A stretch of 64,000 nt of DNA from Prorocentrum cordatum. Lineage: Eukaryota > Sar > Dinophyceae > Prorocentrales > Prorocentraceae. How positions within the stretch are numbered: position 1 is the stretch's first letter; every line of letters begins with the position of its first letter. The notes under the pieces were generated by a model. The model was not told the DNA's origin and made no database searches. It saw nothing but the letters and a program-made list of their open reading frames with translations. Below are positions 1 through 10,229 of this stretch, in pieces. Location: contig CAUYUJ010014321.1 in assembly GCA_963575745.1 (NCBI GenBank), positions 188,012-252,011 of the forward strand, read 5' to 3'. The position numbers and the translations under genes are program-made.

Positions 1-1149
1 GGGGCAGCGGCCCCCGCGGCCGAGAAGGGGCTCGAATTGGTCAACTTGAGGAAGAGCTAGGCGAGGCACCTCAAGACGGGCCGGCATCATTGGGTCCTAA
101 TCCGGGAAGGCCAGAGCAACGAGGATGCGCGCACAGCCCAACAGCTGGCGGCAGCACGGCCCGAGCCCCATCGGCCGCGCACCCCCAAGATGACTCCCTC
201 CGGGCACGGCAGTGGCCCTCATCGAGCGCCCTACGCAGGGCAGGCGCCAAGAGGGGCGCCATCGCGTGGATGCACAGCGCGGCCGGAGCACCAGGGGCTG
301 GCCACACGTCGTGGCCGCCAGGAGTAGCTGAGTGGACCAGTCAGACGCACGGCACGGTGAACGCGGCGGCGGCTAGCCTTGCGAAGGGCGATGGCGAGGA
401 GGCAAAGCGATCGGCGGAATTCATCATCCAAGTGGACGCCAAGGTGGCGGTTGTAGACGCCCTGGGGCCGCCAGCCTAGCTAAACCCTGCGGGCGCGAAG
501 CAAGGGGCAGCGGGCTACAGCTGGGGTGAGGTCGAGGTGAACTGCGCGGAGCTTGGCGATGCCACGGCTCAGCAGCCGCGGGTCGTCGCGGCCGCCCGAT
601 GGGGCGGGGGCCCACAAGCCTGGGTCAGCGGCGCGTCGAGGCGACGACCGTCCGCGCACGCGCGTGCTAACTGCGCCCAAAACGCGGCCCGCCTGAGCAG
701 CAAGGAGAGAGCTGGGGGGGCCAAGCCGCACGGCCACTGGCACCCCAAGACCGTCTTCTCGGCCGAGGGCCCCGCCCCAAATATCAGGAGCGGGGCGGTG
801 AACGGGCGAGTCGGCGACCGCGTCCTGATCGCGGGCCCGAAAGAGCCGTTGCTAAGTGTCTGGCAGCTTGGAGCGGAGAAGAGCTGGAAGCTGACGGGCG
901 GCGCACCGCCCATGTTCCGCCGAGCTGTCACCGAGGGCACCAAGGAAAGCGCCCCCGCGGCTCGGGCGATCCCGTCGGCGACCCCACAGCTGGCAGACGC
1001 GATGATCGAGGAGGCCTCCGCGCAGCTCGAGCACCGCAGGAGCGAGCAGGAAGGGCGCACCAGGCTGCAGGCGCTGCCGAGGGCGCGCCAGACGCGCCCG
1101 CAGGACCCGCGAGGCCAGGCAATCGCAGACAGGAGGGCGGAGGAGCAGG
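1..1149. other. GC-rich stretch with no recognised gene
   Basis: Several open frames exist on both strands, but they are GC-rich shadows with Arg/Ala/Pro/Gly composition and no motif I recognise. It lies downstream of the recombinase relic on the minus strand and could be the 3' part of that retroelement, decayed past recognition. Confidence 0.4.
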
Positions 1150-2233
1150 GAAAGTGCGGGACACTGCCCGGCGACGAGCAAGGCCAGAGGCGCTCGCGCG
1201 GCCTGTTAGCGGACCCGTTTCCGGACTGCCTTGCCCAGAGAGCAGGGAAGGACCCAGCCCACCGACCGAGGAGCCGGATGGACCAGGTCGACCCCTAGAC
1301 GCGCCAGGCCTCGCGCGCGTGGGCCTCAAGCCACGGCCTCCGACGCGCTCGGGGCCGTCGGGCACGGCAGGCGGCGCGCCCGAGAACGCTGCCGCGCAGA
1401 CGACGGTCGTCGTCATCGGCCCCTTGCTGACTGCGCCACCGCCTTCCGCGGGGAACAGCGGGAGGTCGTCTGCCGGGGCGCCGGCGTGCCAGCGCTCGGG
1501 GAACTTCTTCTGCAACGGGAGAAGCTGGTCCCAAAACGGCGCGTTCTGGGGGCAGCGCGGCTCGGGCTGGTCTAGGCCGCACACGCAGCCACGCGTCCGC
1601 GCCACGGCCAGTGCCGCGACGTCCGTCTTCGAAGCGGGCAGGTGCCACGTGACTTTGGGTCGATCGCCGCGACTGAGTTCGACGAGGCATGCCCTGGTTT
1701 CGGGAGAGCTCGACCTCCCCGCGCCATCCGCTGGGAGCCGGCGACGATCGCGTTCCCAGGACCCGCGCGGCCAACGCCTCAGGCCCGCCGGCAAGTGAGC
1801 CCAAGCGCGCGAACGGCAGCGCCCGCACATTCACTGATGCGCCCATGCCACGTCGGCACGAGCGCAGGCCGTGCTTGGCAGCGCGCGCGGCGTCGGCGGA
1901 CAGCGGGTAGTCAGCCCGCGCGCTCAGCGAGCATGCGGTAAGCAGAGATGCTGAGATGCATGCCTCCGCGCTGCGGTACCCGCTTGCCTTGAGGCTGGCG
2001 CAGAGGTGGGCTATCTTGGCGGCGGTCGGCGGCAGCGGCTCGTCGCCCCAGGCCCTCAGTAGAGTCGCCACGGCCCTGAGGCGCGCCTCGACCACCTTGC
2101 CCGCCGACGCCGAGTAGACGTCCGCCGCCAGTCGCTCGAGAGCCTCGCGCCGCAGCGCATGGGTGCTAAGGTCGGGCACGCAGTCGCTCTCGTAGGCCGC
2201 TCTACCCGGCGCGCCCCTGCGAAGCGGCTGCAC
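1150..2233 (-). pseudogene. Tyrosine recombinase relic of the DIRS-like element
   Basis: Reading on the minus strand, the first ~150 codons from 2233 give a helical N-terminal core-binding-like region (ALERLAADVYSASAGK and onward, ending near ARVLGTRSS). The frame then changes near 1700 and continues with RPKVTWHLPASKTDVAALA, a phrase typical of DIRS-type recombinases, followed by a Cys-containing stretch, FPERWHAG and DDLPLFPAEGG. Near 1340 comes VGGRGLR, where these recombinases usually carry GGHxLR, so the first histidine of the HxxR box appears replaced by arginine. The tail (RLLGRWAG in one frame, LARLGVDL in another) needs another frame change and fades near 1150. There are at least three frame breaks and no intact ORF. 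It would cut and rejoin element DNA during integration if functional; this copy cannot. Confidence 0.65.
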
Positions 2234-2299
2234 GGCGCTGCTGGCCTACCGAGCTCGCCCGTCGACGCCCCCTCCTCCGCTGCGCCGCGCGGCCCGGCT

Positions 2300-3085
2300 G
2301 CTGCGCGAGCGGCGACTCTGGGCGACGTGGGAGCTGGCGTGCTGCGAGCCTCGGCTTGCCACTGGATGCGAATGCATGCCAGGGGCCGCCCCGCGCATGA
2401 CCGGGAGGCCGGGGCAAGCCCAGTCCCGCCCTCGGCGCGGCCCGCATGCCGGGGCAAGCCGGGGCCTCGCGGCGCCCGCCAGCCGGATGCTGGAGCAAGC
2501 CGGCCGCCTCGGATGCCGGGGAAAGCCGACGGCGCTGGATGCCAGAGCGAGCCAGCGCGCACGGGCCACCGTCGGATGCCAGAGCAAGCCGACGAAGCCG
2601 AATGCAAAAGCAAGCCAGCCGCGCGGATGCCAGAGCAAGCCACGCTGCGCGCGTGGCCGGGATGCCAGAACATGCCCGGGTCTGCGCGACGCGGCCGCCC
2701 AGTTGCCTAAGCAAGCAGGGGCTGCGCCGCAAGGCCCGCCAGCCGGACGCCCGAGCAAACCACTCCGAGTCGAGCGCCGGAGCAAGCCGACGGCGCTGGA
2801 TGCTAGCGAGCAAACCAGCGCGAGCGGGCCACCGTCGGATGCCAGAGCAAGCCGACGAAGCGATGCAAGCGCAAGCCGGCCGCGCGGATGCCGGAGCAAG
2901 CCGCGCCGCGCGCGTGGCCGGGATGTCGGGGCAAGCCCAGGCCTGCGCGACGCGGCGGCCCGGGTGCCGAAGCAAGCCGGGGCTGTGTCGCAGGGCCCGC
3001 CAGCTGGATGCCGGAGCAAGCCGGCCGCGTCGGATGCCGGAGCAAGCCGACGGCTGGATGCCAGAGCAAGCCAATGAGCACTGGC
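2300..3085 (+). repeat. Minisatellite (GGATGCCAGAGCAAGCC-like) with 263-bp higher-order period
   Basis: An ~18-24-bp motif of the form GATGCCRGAGCAAGCCG recurs more than 25 times. A longer unit repeats too: the phrase GGGCCACCGTCGGATGCC occurs at 2563 and again at 2826, a 263-bp spacing, with flanking sequence conserved and a partial third unit before 2560. It separates the RNase H and recombinase relics of the DIRS-like element. Long ORFs in several frames here are repeat artefacts. Confidence 0.85.
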
Positions 3086-3669
3086 TGGCCCCCCCCGCGC
3101 GCGGGCGGCGGGCGGAACCGCGCAGGAGGCTGCGGAGCGCGGCAAAGTCGACGCCCCCCCCCCGGGGATCCAAGGGAGCCCGGGACCGCCCCCAAGGGAG
3201 GCGCACGCGGCCGAGGCGCCCAGGGGGGCCAAGGGGGGAGACATGAAAACTTAAATACCTCAAAACTTGACCCTGGACGAAGGTCCACAAAAGCCCCGGA
3301 GAGCCCCGAGGGCCTCGGATGGGCCCTCCTGGTGGCGCCGCCAGGCTGAAAGTTCATGATCCAAAAAATTGGTTCCGAGAAACCCCCCAGATAGGGTCCT
3401 AGGGGGTGTTAAAAGGAATCAGCATGTGGAGTTAACCTACGGGGCAGCACGAAGTGGGACTTCAAAAGGGCACCGACAATCACAAAATCGCCAAGCCAAA
3501 ATCTTCCCACACGCGCGCCCTGCGGGCCCGCGCGGGCCCTCGCATGCGGGGCCCAAGTAAGCCGCAGGGGATGCATATGGTAACTTCGGCCTCCTAGGGC
3601 GGGACTCCGGGGGCGGCCTTTTTTCCAAACATAGAGCGGCGACGCTGCCATCCGCCACCGATCGCACCG
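3086..3669. other. Spacer between minisatellite and RNase H relic
   Basis: GC-rich at first, then more mixed sequence with a run of A/T-containing words near 3240-3440. No coding motif or repeat seen. It may be part of the retroelement between RNase H and recombinase. Confidence 0.35.
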
Positions 3670-5390
3670 CGGCGGGGGCGCCCTCATAATCACGAGGAGC
3701 TCCGCGATTGCAGGCGCGCCCACCCGCCTAGCCCACGCAAGCTCGTCGGGGAAAGCCGCGGGCCCCGGTGCCGCCAGGCGGGATAGCGCGTCAGCGAGAT
3801 TGCGTTCCGCTGGCAAGTTGAGCCACGACGTGGAGCCAGCGCCGCCGCGCCCGCCTCCAGGCCAGCTCGCGGGTGACGTGGTCGAGGTGGTTCCTGCCCT
3901 TCAGGTTGAGCGCCCCTGCCGAGGCGGGCACGTCATCGCCGGCGACCGCAACGGCCTCCGTCTGGCAGGTACCGCCCCATGCGCACAGCGCGAGGAACGC
4001 AGCGAGGTGCTCCCAAAAGATCTGGCACTTTAGGGCCCCGATCATCGCGTGGAAGAGCGCGCGGACATCCGCCGACCACATGGCCGCAAAGTACTCGGAC
4101 GGAGCGCCGCGCACGAAGAGGGCCGCCCCGCCGCCCCACGGCGACGCGTCGAACTTCATGACGGCGTCGGCGAAGCGCTCGGGGCCAAAGCCCCGAGCCC
4201 GCACAATCCTGCGGAGCGGGGGGAGGTCAAGGCCCTCTGGGTGCACCATTGCCCGCATCCACCGCGCGAAAGGTGGCGAACCCGCTGCATGCGACGCGGC
4301 CAGGCGGCGCTTCGCGGCCAGCCGACGCGGCACCTGCGAGGGCCCCCATAGCGCCGCGGCAAATGGGACTGCATCCGGGACGACGCACGCCACCCGAGCG
4401 CAAGTCCCCGCAACCCAGCGGGCCGCAACCAAGGGGGCATGCCCCGAGCCCGCCGCGAACGGGGCGAGCAGGTCGCGAAGACCTGCCAAGACATCCGCGG
4501 GGAGGGCGACGCAGACTTCCCCGGGTGACAGCGCAGCGAAGACCGCGCCGGTCCACGCTAGCACGAGGTCGATGGCCGCTTGAGCCGTTGCCGGGGTGCC
4601 CGCAACGGCGAGGACTGGGTCGTCGACGTAGAGGTGCAGCCCCCCCGGGCCGCACCAGCGCGCCCAGCAGCCGACCGCGCGAACGGGCGAAGCAACGCCT
4701 GCGCCGCGCGCGCAGCGAAAGAGGCAACACGGTCAAACACGGTCAGGTTTGGTACCGCCGAAACCCAGGACGCGTCACACTACGAAATCGCCCTCGGCGG
4801 TCTCCCGCGGGTAGACAGCCAGCCTGTTCCTGCAGAGCCTCCCGCCAACGCGGGCGCAGTGGAACGGCTGCTCGTCAGCGCGGGGCGGCGCCGACAAGGC
4901 GACGCGAAGTGCTCTGCGGCCGCGGCCACCCGAAGCCCTAATCCACGAGCAGCCACGCCTGCTCGACGCCGGGCGGGCCGTCCTGGCCGTGGAGGTCGAG
5001 GAAGGACGCGCGGTTCGCGAGCTCCGCGCGGCCGGGCACATCCCCACGCCCAGCGACGCCTCGGATACGGCCTCTGGGAACAAACCCCCGGGCTCGATGA
5101 CCCGCTTGATTCCCATCGGCGCCCCATCAGTCAGCCAGCCCTGGGGGCAGCGTCGGGGCCCCAAGTCTGCGCCTGCACGGCGCGCACCAGCTCCGCACGC
5201 AAATGGCGCCACTCCGCTGCGTCCGCGCCGAGGCCCAGGTGCCCCGCGACCGCCCGGCGGGCGCGCTGCAGGCAGCCCCCCTGGGCCCGACGCGCGCGGG
5301 CGCTGCGCCGCACGCGTCTGCGAGCCCGCGCAACTCCAGGCCCCGGTCGCGGCGGTCTGCGAGGACCCCGGCAACGGGGGTCATCGCCGA
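3670..5390 (-). pseudogene. Reverse transcriptase and RNase H relic, DIRS-like
   Basis: RT pieces on the minus strand run GWLTDGAPMGIKRVIEPGG (near 5140-5080), ADEQPFHCARVGGRLCRNRL (near 4870-4815), FDRVASFAARAAQALL (near 4730-4690), then after a frame change in a G-run near 4645 the catalytic box LHLYVDDPVLAVAG (near 4640-4600). The last frame continues open into RNase H: FDASPWGGGAALF with its Asp near 4150, then WEHLAAFLALCAWGG, VAVAGDDVP, LNLKGRNHLDHVTRELAW. A one-base shift near 3820 is needed to reach NLADALSRLAAPG at about 3800-3765, the conserved end of RNase H in these elements. There is an in-frame TAG near 4943 and at least three frame breaks. The motifs fit DIRS/YR-type elements; Ty3-like RT is less likely because recombinase rather than integrase follows. 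Confidence 0.7.
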
Positions 5391-5569
5391 CCACAGGGCA
5401 GGCCACGTCCGCCAGAGGGCCCCCGGATTCTTCGAGCCCGCGCCACACGCGGAATTATCCGCGCGCCGTTGGTCGGCAGCCGCAGTCGCGCCAGCACGGG
5501 GCGCCTCGAGGGGGGCGCTCGGACCCAGGGCGCCAGGCCCGCAGCCCCAGGCCCGCGCCCCCCCTCACT

Positions 5570-6833
5570 CGCGATGAACCGCGCGGTGCTCGCCGCACAC
5601 GCGGCAGACGCGCCTGCGCCCCGGGCGGCGCGACGCGTTGCAGATCTCCGAGGCCTCGTCCGGAGTGGTGCCCTGGCCGCCGCGGCCGCCTCTGGATGGC
5701 TTCGCGGGCCCAGCTGGCCTCGGCTGCGGCGGCGGCGTCGGCCGCCCGCCGCGCCCGCCTCCGCCGCGCCCGCCCTGCCCGCCCCCGCGAAACAGACGGC
5801 GCGCCCTCCGGCCGGTCGACCAGGGCCCCTGCCGCCCGGCGCCCCGCTGGATGACCGCGCGGCGGGAAGGGGGCAGTCACGCGCGCCCACCGCCAGTGCG
5901 CCATCGTCGTGCAATCGCCATATAACGCGGTCTTGCTGACGACGTGTGCCCACGCCTGGTCCGCGGGGCCGCCCATCGCCAGGTGCTCCTCCATGTAGGC
6001 GCCCCACACCTCGGACCGCGCAGTGTCGCGAGCCCTCGGGATGGCGCCCCAGGCGGTCGGGGTAGAGGAGCCTCCTCGCACGCGTCGAATGCCGAGGGGG
6101 GCGCCGCGCCCAGGGAGATGACGCACAACCTGAAGACGAGCCAGCCAGACCGCCACGCTTCGAAATTCGAGGGGCCCGCGATCATCCGCGTCTCCAGCTC
6201 GACATCGACCCACACCTGTAACTCGAGCTTCCAGGCTTTTGCCGCCCGGCGGCCATGCGACCCGAAGGCGGCGAAGTCGACGCACGGTGCGGACTTGCCG
6301 ATCTTCGCTGAGACGCCGGACATCTGTGCCTCCGTCGGCCGCGCGGCTGCAAGCGGCGACCCAGCTGTGACCTCGATGCACCGCTGGCGCGCCTCCGCGA
6401 ACGTCTCCCCGCCGAGGATGGGGAAGGTGCCCTCGCCACCCTGGTCGAGGAAGTCCGCTACGCGCCGCTTGTCGCCAACCTGCGCCTCGCCAGGCGCTGG
6501 CGGCACGGCTCGCCCCTGGCCGATGCCCGCCACGGGGAAGCCATCCACCTCGAACGTCTCGAGGACTCGGACGAGGTCGCTCTCTGGCATCGACACGAAG
6601 TCCATGAACCCGGCGGCGTCGTCGCCGCCGCCAGCCGCCACCAGCGCCTCTCCGAGGGAACCCCGAACCCCAAGGGAGTCCCGGGTGGTCGCCAGCGGCA
6701 GCCCCGCGAAGCCAGAGGGGGCGGCCCGCTGCCCGGGGACGGGCGTGCCGGGCGTCACAGACCCCGCTCCAGGGGCCGTCTCGGGCCCGGCCGGGGGCCC
6801 AGACCCCGCCGCGCCCCCGGGACGCGCGCCCAT
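5570..6833 (-). pseudogene. Gag-like ORF of the DIRS-like element
   Basis: The Met at 6833 is the first one downstream of the spliced-leader relic, in the frame that is open to about 6060; an earlier in-frame Met (6956) lies upstream of the leader and is not used here. The product starts with a Gly/Ala/Pro-rich tail and then has an acidic segment (FMDFVSMPESDLVRVLETFE), KRRVADFLDQGG and a helical region (NFEAWRSGWLVFRLCVISLG). Near 6060 the frame changes, and the other frame continues with ARSEVWGAYMEEHLAMGG and AWAHVVSKTALYGDC. A third frame near 5615-5575 gives CRVCGEHRAVHRE, a CCHC-like knuckle that meets a stop where its last Cys would be. Likely nucleocapsid-type function. At least two frameshifts, so non-functional. 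Confidence 0.55.
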
Positions 6834-6917
6834 GGCAAGATCGGGGCATCCGTGGTAGAGGTGGACTGGCCTGGCCCTGGGAGGACCGAAGGGACTTGGC
6901 GCAGCGCGCACTCCGGC

Positions 6918-6935
6918 TGAGCCAAAATGGCCACG
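6918..6935 (-). other. Relict dinoflagellate spliced-leader sequence
   Basis: Read on the minus strand, this segment gives CGTGGCCATTTTGGCTCA. The known 22-nt dinoflagellate spliced leader ends GTAGCCATTTTGGCTCAAG. Fourteen bases match without interruption (GCCATTTTGGCTCA) and 17 of 21 overall. It lies about 85 bases upstream of the Gag-like start and in the sense orientation, as expected when a trans-spliced mRNA has been reverse transcribed and reinserted. Confidence 0.6.
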
Positions 6936-6994
6936 CGTGCAGGGACTCGCGTGCACAACCCAGGGGGCCTGACTTGCCCTTCGTATTAAATCGA

Positions 6995-7735
6995 ATGCAC
7001 ACTACACTTCCGCGCTGCAGAAGGCCCAGAACAAGCTCCTCATCAGGCGCATCATGCAGCTCAACGCCGTTGTTCTGGCCATGCAGTAGATCAAGGCGCA
7101 CATCGTCTACCCAGCGATGGAATGCGCGAGCAAGATCTGCGTGCACAGCGGCGGCTCCTTCATTCGCGAACAGGAGACAGGATACGGCATGAGAGGTGCC
7201 GTATACATGCGTCTGGGCAAGTGTCGCGGCACTGGTAAACTGATCTGAGTCTGCCACTTGTTCGACGCTGTGAACCGATCTCACTAACTCGTGTGTCGAT
7301 CGTCACTCAGCTCCGAACTGCTCGCCACGTGTAGAGCAGCAGACGGACTGAAGGCGCACGTCCTCACGCTCCACGAAGTGATACGAGGACCAGACTCCGC
7401 CGACGAGATCAGGAGGCTGAGAGGGTTACGCCGTACCGGCCGAGCTAGTCGGAGACGGCATGTCCGTTTTCTCGTCGCTGGCCATGGACCACGTGCGTCC
7501 GCCGCCCGAGAAAAGCAATGCAGGCCACCTGTGGTGGCTAGCGGACCAGCTTCGCACCAAACAGCTGTCCGACATGCTGTGGTGCCGACACCCAGGATAT
7601 GCGCACGGATTCCATGACGAAGGGAAGCACCGGCTGAGAGCTTATCCTCGACGTAATGAAGGGCAAGATCGTCTACGCCCATTCCACGGTGAGGCTGAAT
7701 GAGGAGCGAGGTAAGAAGGCAGTATCCAGCTCCAA
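6995..7735 (+). pseudogene. Copia-type RNase H relic (3' end of a second retroelement)
   Basis: Plus-strand translation gives copia-like RNase H phrases in order, across three frames: NKLLIRRIMQLNAVVLAMQ followed by a stop then IKAHIVYPAMECASK (7030-7130), REQETGYGMRGAVYMRLG (7165-7220), VCRSSLSSELLATCRAADG and ALKAHVLTLHEVIRG-type sequence (7290-7390), VFSSLAMDHVRPPPEKSNAG (7463-7522), LWWLADQLRTKQLSDMLW (7530-7583), TQDMRTDSMTKGSTG followed by a stop, and LILDVMKGKIVYAHSTVRLN to a terminal TAA near 7738. The catalytic first Asp region reads CVHSGGSF, so that Asp seems lost. It is head-to-head with the DIRS-like element. A relic only: at least two stops and several frame shifts. Confidence 0.5.
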
Positions 7736-7739
7736 ATAA

Positions 7740-8520
7740 AACGACCTCACCAAGGACAAGGACGACGGGTAACCCTAGCGCCGTCTCATGTCCGAACTGT
7801 GTTCGTGATTGCCGCGCTGCACAGAGGAGGGAAGACAAGGACACTAGCACGAGGCGAACTATGTTCGCGAAGCGAAATAGTAAGCCACTCCGAAAAAGGC
7901 GAACTGTGCGCGCACAAACGCGACATTGTGAGACGCATTGATGAGAGGTTGCTCTTTTGAACTGTGTTCGAGAAGCAGCAGGTGAGTTGAGAGGCTGTTT
8001 GCACTTTTAATCGTCTGCTGCTATTGTTGGAGGGGTTGGCCGACTTGTTTTGGTTAGTCCCATGGCCAACAATGGGAGAAACTTCACCCTTGCCACGGGC
8101 GCCATAAAGGTCTTTGTGGTTGGCGCCGTCGGGGCCAAAGCGCCCTGGGGTGGAACGAAGTCCATCAACTGCGGGACCTACTGAAGCCGGTTAGTCTAAC
8201 CTGCCCATAGGCAATTACTGTATGAAGAACCAGGTCACTAGAAGGTTCTCTCTCACCCTGTAATTTTTTAGTTGGTCCGGGGAGTCTTCTTAGTGGTTTG
8301 GCCAACGAGGCACAACGGACTCGCTTGAGCACCAGACTCGAACGGTAGCATAGTGACAGGTAGTAACATGTGCAGCATGGCAGCCAGGCGGGCAGAGGGG
8401 GTTATCAATGGGTGTTTGGCTCAAGGGTGGCCACCCTCGGCGCCCGCTTTACAGATGACTTCTGTTACCATCGCTTTACAAGGCTCTAAGGAAAAGCATC
8501 GCTTTCTCCACACCACTTTA
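7740..8520. other. Unique sequence without recognised gene
   Basis: Moderate GC, no repeat and no coding pattern I can support. Short open frames on both strands lack motifs. It separates the copia relic from the long pyrimidine tract. Confidence 0.5.
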
Positions 8521-8527
8521 CATTCTA

Positions 8528-9175
8528 GTCTCCTCCTCCTCCTCCTCCTCCTCCTCCTCCTCCTCCTCCTCCTCCTCCTCCTCCTCCCTTCCTCCTTCCT
8601 CCCTTCCTCCTCCGCCTCCGCCTCCGCCTCCACCTCCTCCTCCTCCTCCTCCTCCTCCTCCTCCTCTCCTCCTCCTCCTCCTCCTCCTCCTCCTCCTCCT
8701 CCTCCTTCCTCCTCCTCCTCCTCCTCCTCCCTCCTCCTCCTCCCCTCCTCCTCCTCCTCCTCCTCCTCCTCCTCCTACTCCTCCTCCTCCTCCTCCTCCT
8801 CCTCCTCCTCCTCCTCCTCCCTCCTCCTCCTCTCCTCCTCCTCCTCCTCCTCCTCCATCCTCCTCCTCCTCCTCCTCCTCCGCCTCCTCCTCCTCCTCCT
8901 CCTCTCCTCCTCCGCACTCCTCCTCCTCCCTCCTCCTCCTCCTCCTCCTCCTCCTCCTCCTCCCCTCCTCCTCCTCCTCCTCCTCCTCCATCCTCCTCCT
9001 CCTCCTCTCTACCTCCTCCTCCTCCTCCTCCTCCTCCTCCTCCTCCTCCTCCTCCTCCTCCTCCTCCTCCTCCTCCACCTCCTCCTCCTCTCTCCTCCTC
9101 CTCCTCCTCCTCCTCCTTCCTCCTCCTCCTCCTCCTCCTCCTCCTCCTCCTCCTCCTCCTCCTCCTCCCTCTGTC
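8528..9175 (+). repeat. (CCT)n pyrimidine microsatellite, ~650 bp
   Basis: Nearly pure CCT/TCC repeat with few interruptions (single A, G or lost bases), all pyrimidine on the plus strand and purine on the minus strand. Such mirror-symmetric tracts can form triplex DNA. Poly-Ser/Leu/Pro/Glu/Arg open frames across it are artefacts. Confidence 0.97.
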
Positions 9176-9374
9176 ACTCTTCATCGAGTTGTTCATTGTT
9201 TTGCGTATGTCTGTTATTTCAACTCGTAACGACGTTTTCCGCCACCGTGCCCCCTGGCACGTAAGGCGTGGAAGAATACCAAGTGATGTCTGGTACGGTA
9301 CTTTGCAATCTTCTAAGGAACCCCCACCCTGCGGGCCGCACTTCGTTGCGTGCACAGACTATGCTCCCGGGGGG

Positions 9375-9905
9375 TCCCTAGGCGGCCATGGCGCCTCCCT
9401 GGGGCTCTCCAAGGCTTCCATGACGGCCCAGGCAGCCCCGAGTCGCCGAACGATCGCTCGAAGACGCCCAAGAAGGCCCAAAGATGGCACAAGAGTTTTC
9501 CAAGGAGCCCAAAGAGGCCTCCAAGAGGTCTCCCAAGAAGGCCCACAAAGGCAAAAATAATTGATATGCCTTGCGTTTTTGAAGAATGGTGGCGGTCTCG
9601 ACTATTCGGCTTTCTGACGCTCCAAAACGGGCCAAGAGGCCAAAAAAACCACCCCAAAACCGCCCAAGAGGCCTCCAAGCGGGCTCCAAGACGGCCTAAG
9701 AGCGCCCAAGACGGCCCAAGAGACACCCAAGACGGTCCAAGAGGGCCCCGAGAAGGCCCCGAAAGAGGCCCCTGAGAGGGAACACGAACCGAAAATCCGA
9801 GCCTTCCGCCACAAGGGGCCCCCAAGAGGCCCCAAGAGGTCCCCAAGAGGCCCCAAAACGGCCCCCAAGAAGCCTGAAAACTGCCTGCAGGCGGCCCTCG
9901 GGAGG
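9375..9905 (+). repeat. CCAAGAGGCCC-type short tandem array, locus 1
   Basis: Degenerate 10-13-bp units of the form CCAAGAGGCCC or CCAAGACGGCC follow one another, interrupted near 9555-9645 by unrelated AT-richer sequence. The same unit family recurs at 14165-14715 and 45300-45540. Confidence 0.85.
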
Positions 9906-10001
9906 CTTCCCACGAGATCCCAACAAATACCCACTAGGTTCATAACCCACAACCCAGGCACGGTGGCGGGATTTGCGGTAGGCAGCTGGATTACAACCTC
10001 C

Positions 10002-10165
10002 TCCTCCTCCTCGTCCTCGTCCTCCTCCTCCTCCTCCTCCTCAACCTCCTCAACCTCCTCCTCAACCTCCTCCTCCTCAACCTCCTCCTCCTCCTCCTCC
10101 TCCTCCTCCTCCTCCTCCTGCTCCTCCTCCTCCACCTCCTCCTCCTCCTCCTCATCCTGTTCCTC
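10002..10165 (+). repeat. (TCC)n microsatellite with AAC interruptions
   Basis: TCC triplets with regular CAACCTCC variants. It directly precedes the first cluster of the ~82-bp repeat. Confidence 0.95.
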
Positions 10166-10229
10166 TTCCCCATGATCCTCCTTCCTCCTCTTCCTCCTGC
10201 TCCCCCTCCATCCCTTTTGCTTCTGAATA

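Larger units (their letters stand above)
1150..6935 (-). mobile_element. Decayed DIRS-like (tyrosine-recombinase) retroelement
   Basis: Minus-strand pieces lie in the order Gag-like ORF with a Cys/His knuckle, reverse transcriptase with a YVDD box, RNase H ending in an ADALSR motif, and a tyrosine-recombinase region. This is the DIRS/YR-retroelement order rather than that of LTR elements. A relict spliced leader sits at the 5' end, and a ~0.8-kb minisatellite separates RNase H from recombinase. No terminal repeats were identified. Every coding part changes frame several times, so the copy looks dead. Assignment rests on motif order and on conserved phrases (YVDD, FDASPWGGG, ADALSR, LPASKTD) seen in translation. 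A chimera of two elements is a less likely alternative. Confidence 0.7.

Noticed and set aside
537-1298. 253-codon plus-strand frame
   Set aside because: No motif, compositional bias only, and it overlaps the end of the minus-strand recombinase relic.
4580-5854. 424-codon plus-strand frame
   Set aside because: It is antisense to the RT and Gag-like relics, and its Arg/Ala/Pro/Gly composition is what GC-rich DNA gives by chance.
8415-8425. TTTGGCTCAAG, matching the last 11 bases of the spliced leader
   Set aside because: An 11-base match to some part of the leader is not rare in 64 kb on two strands, and no gene follows.
8353-9264. 303-codon Ser/Leu/Pro frame and antisense Glu/Arg/Gly frames
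   Set aside because: Direct translation of the (CCT)n tract.
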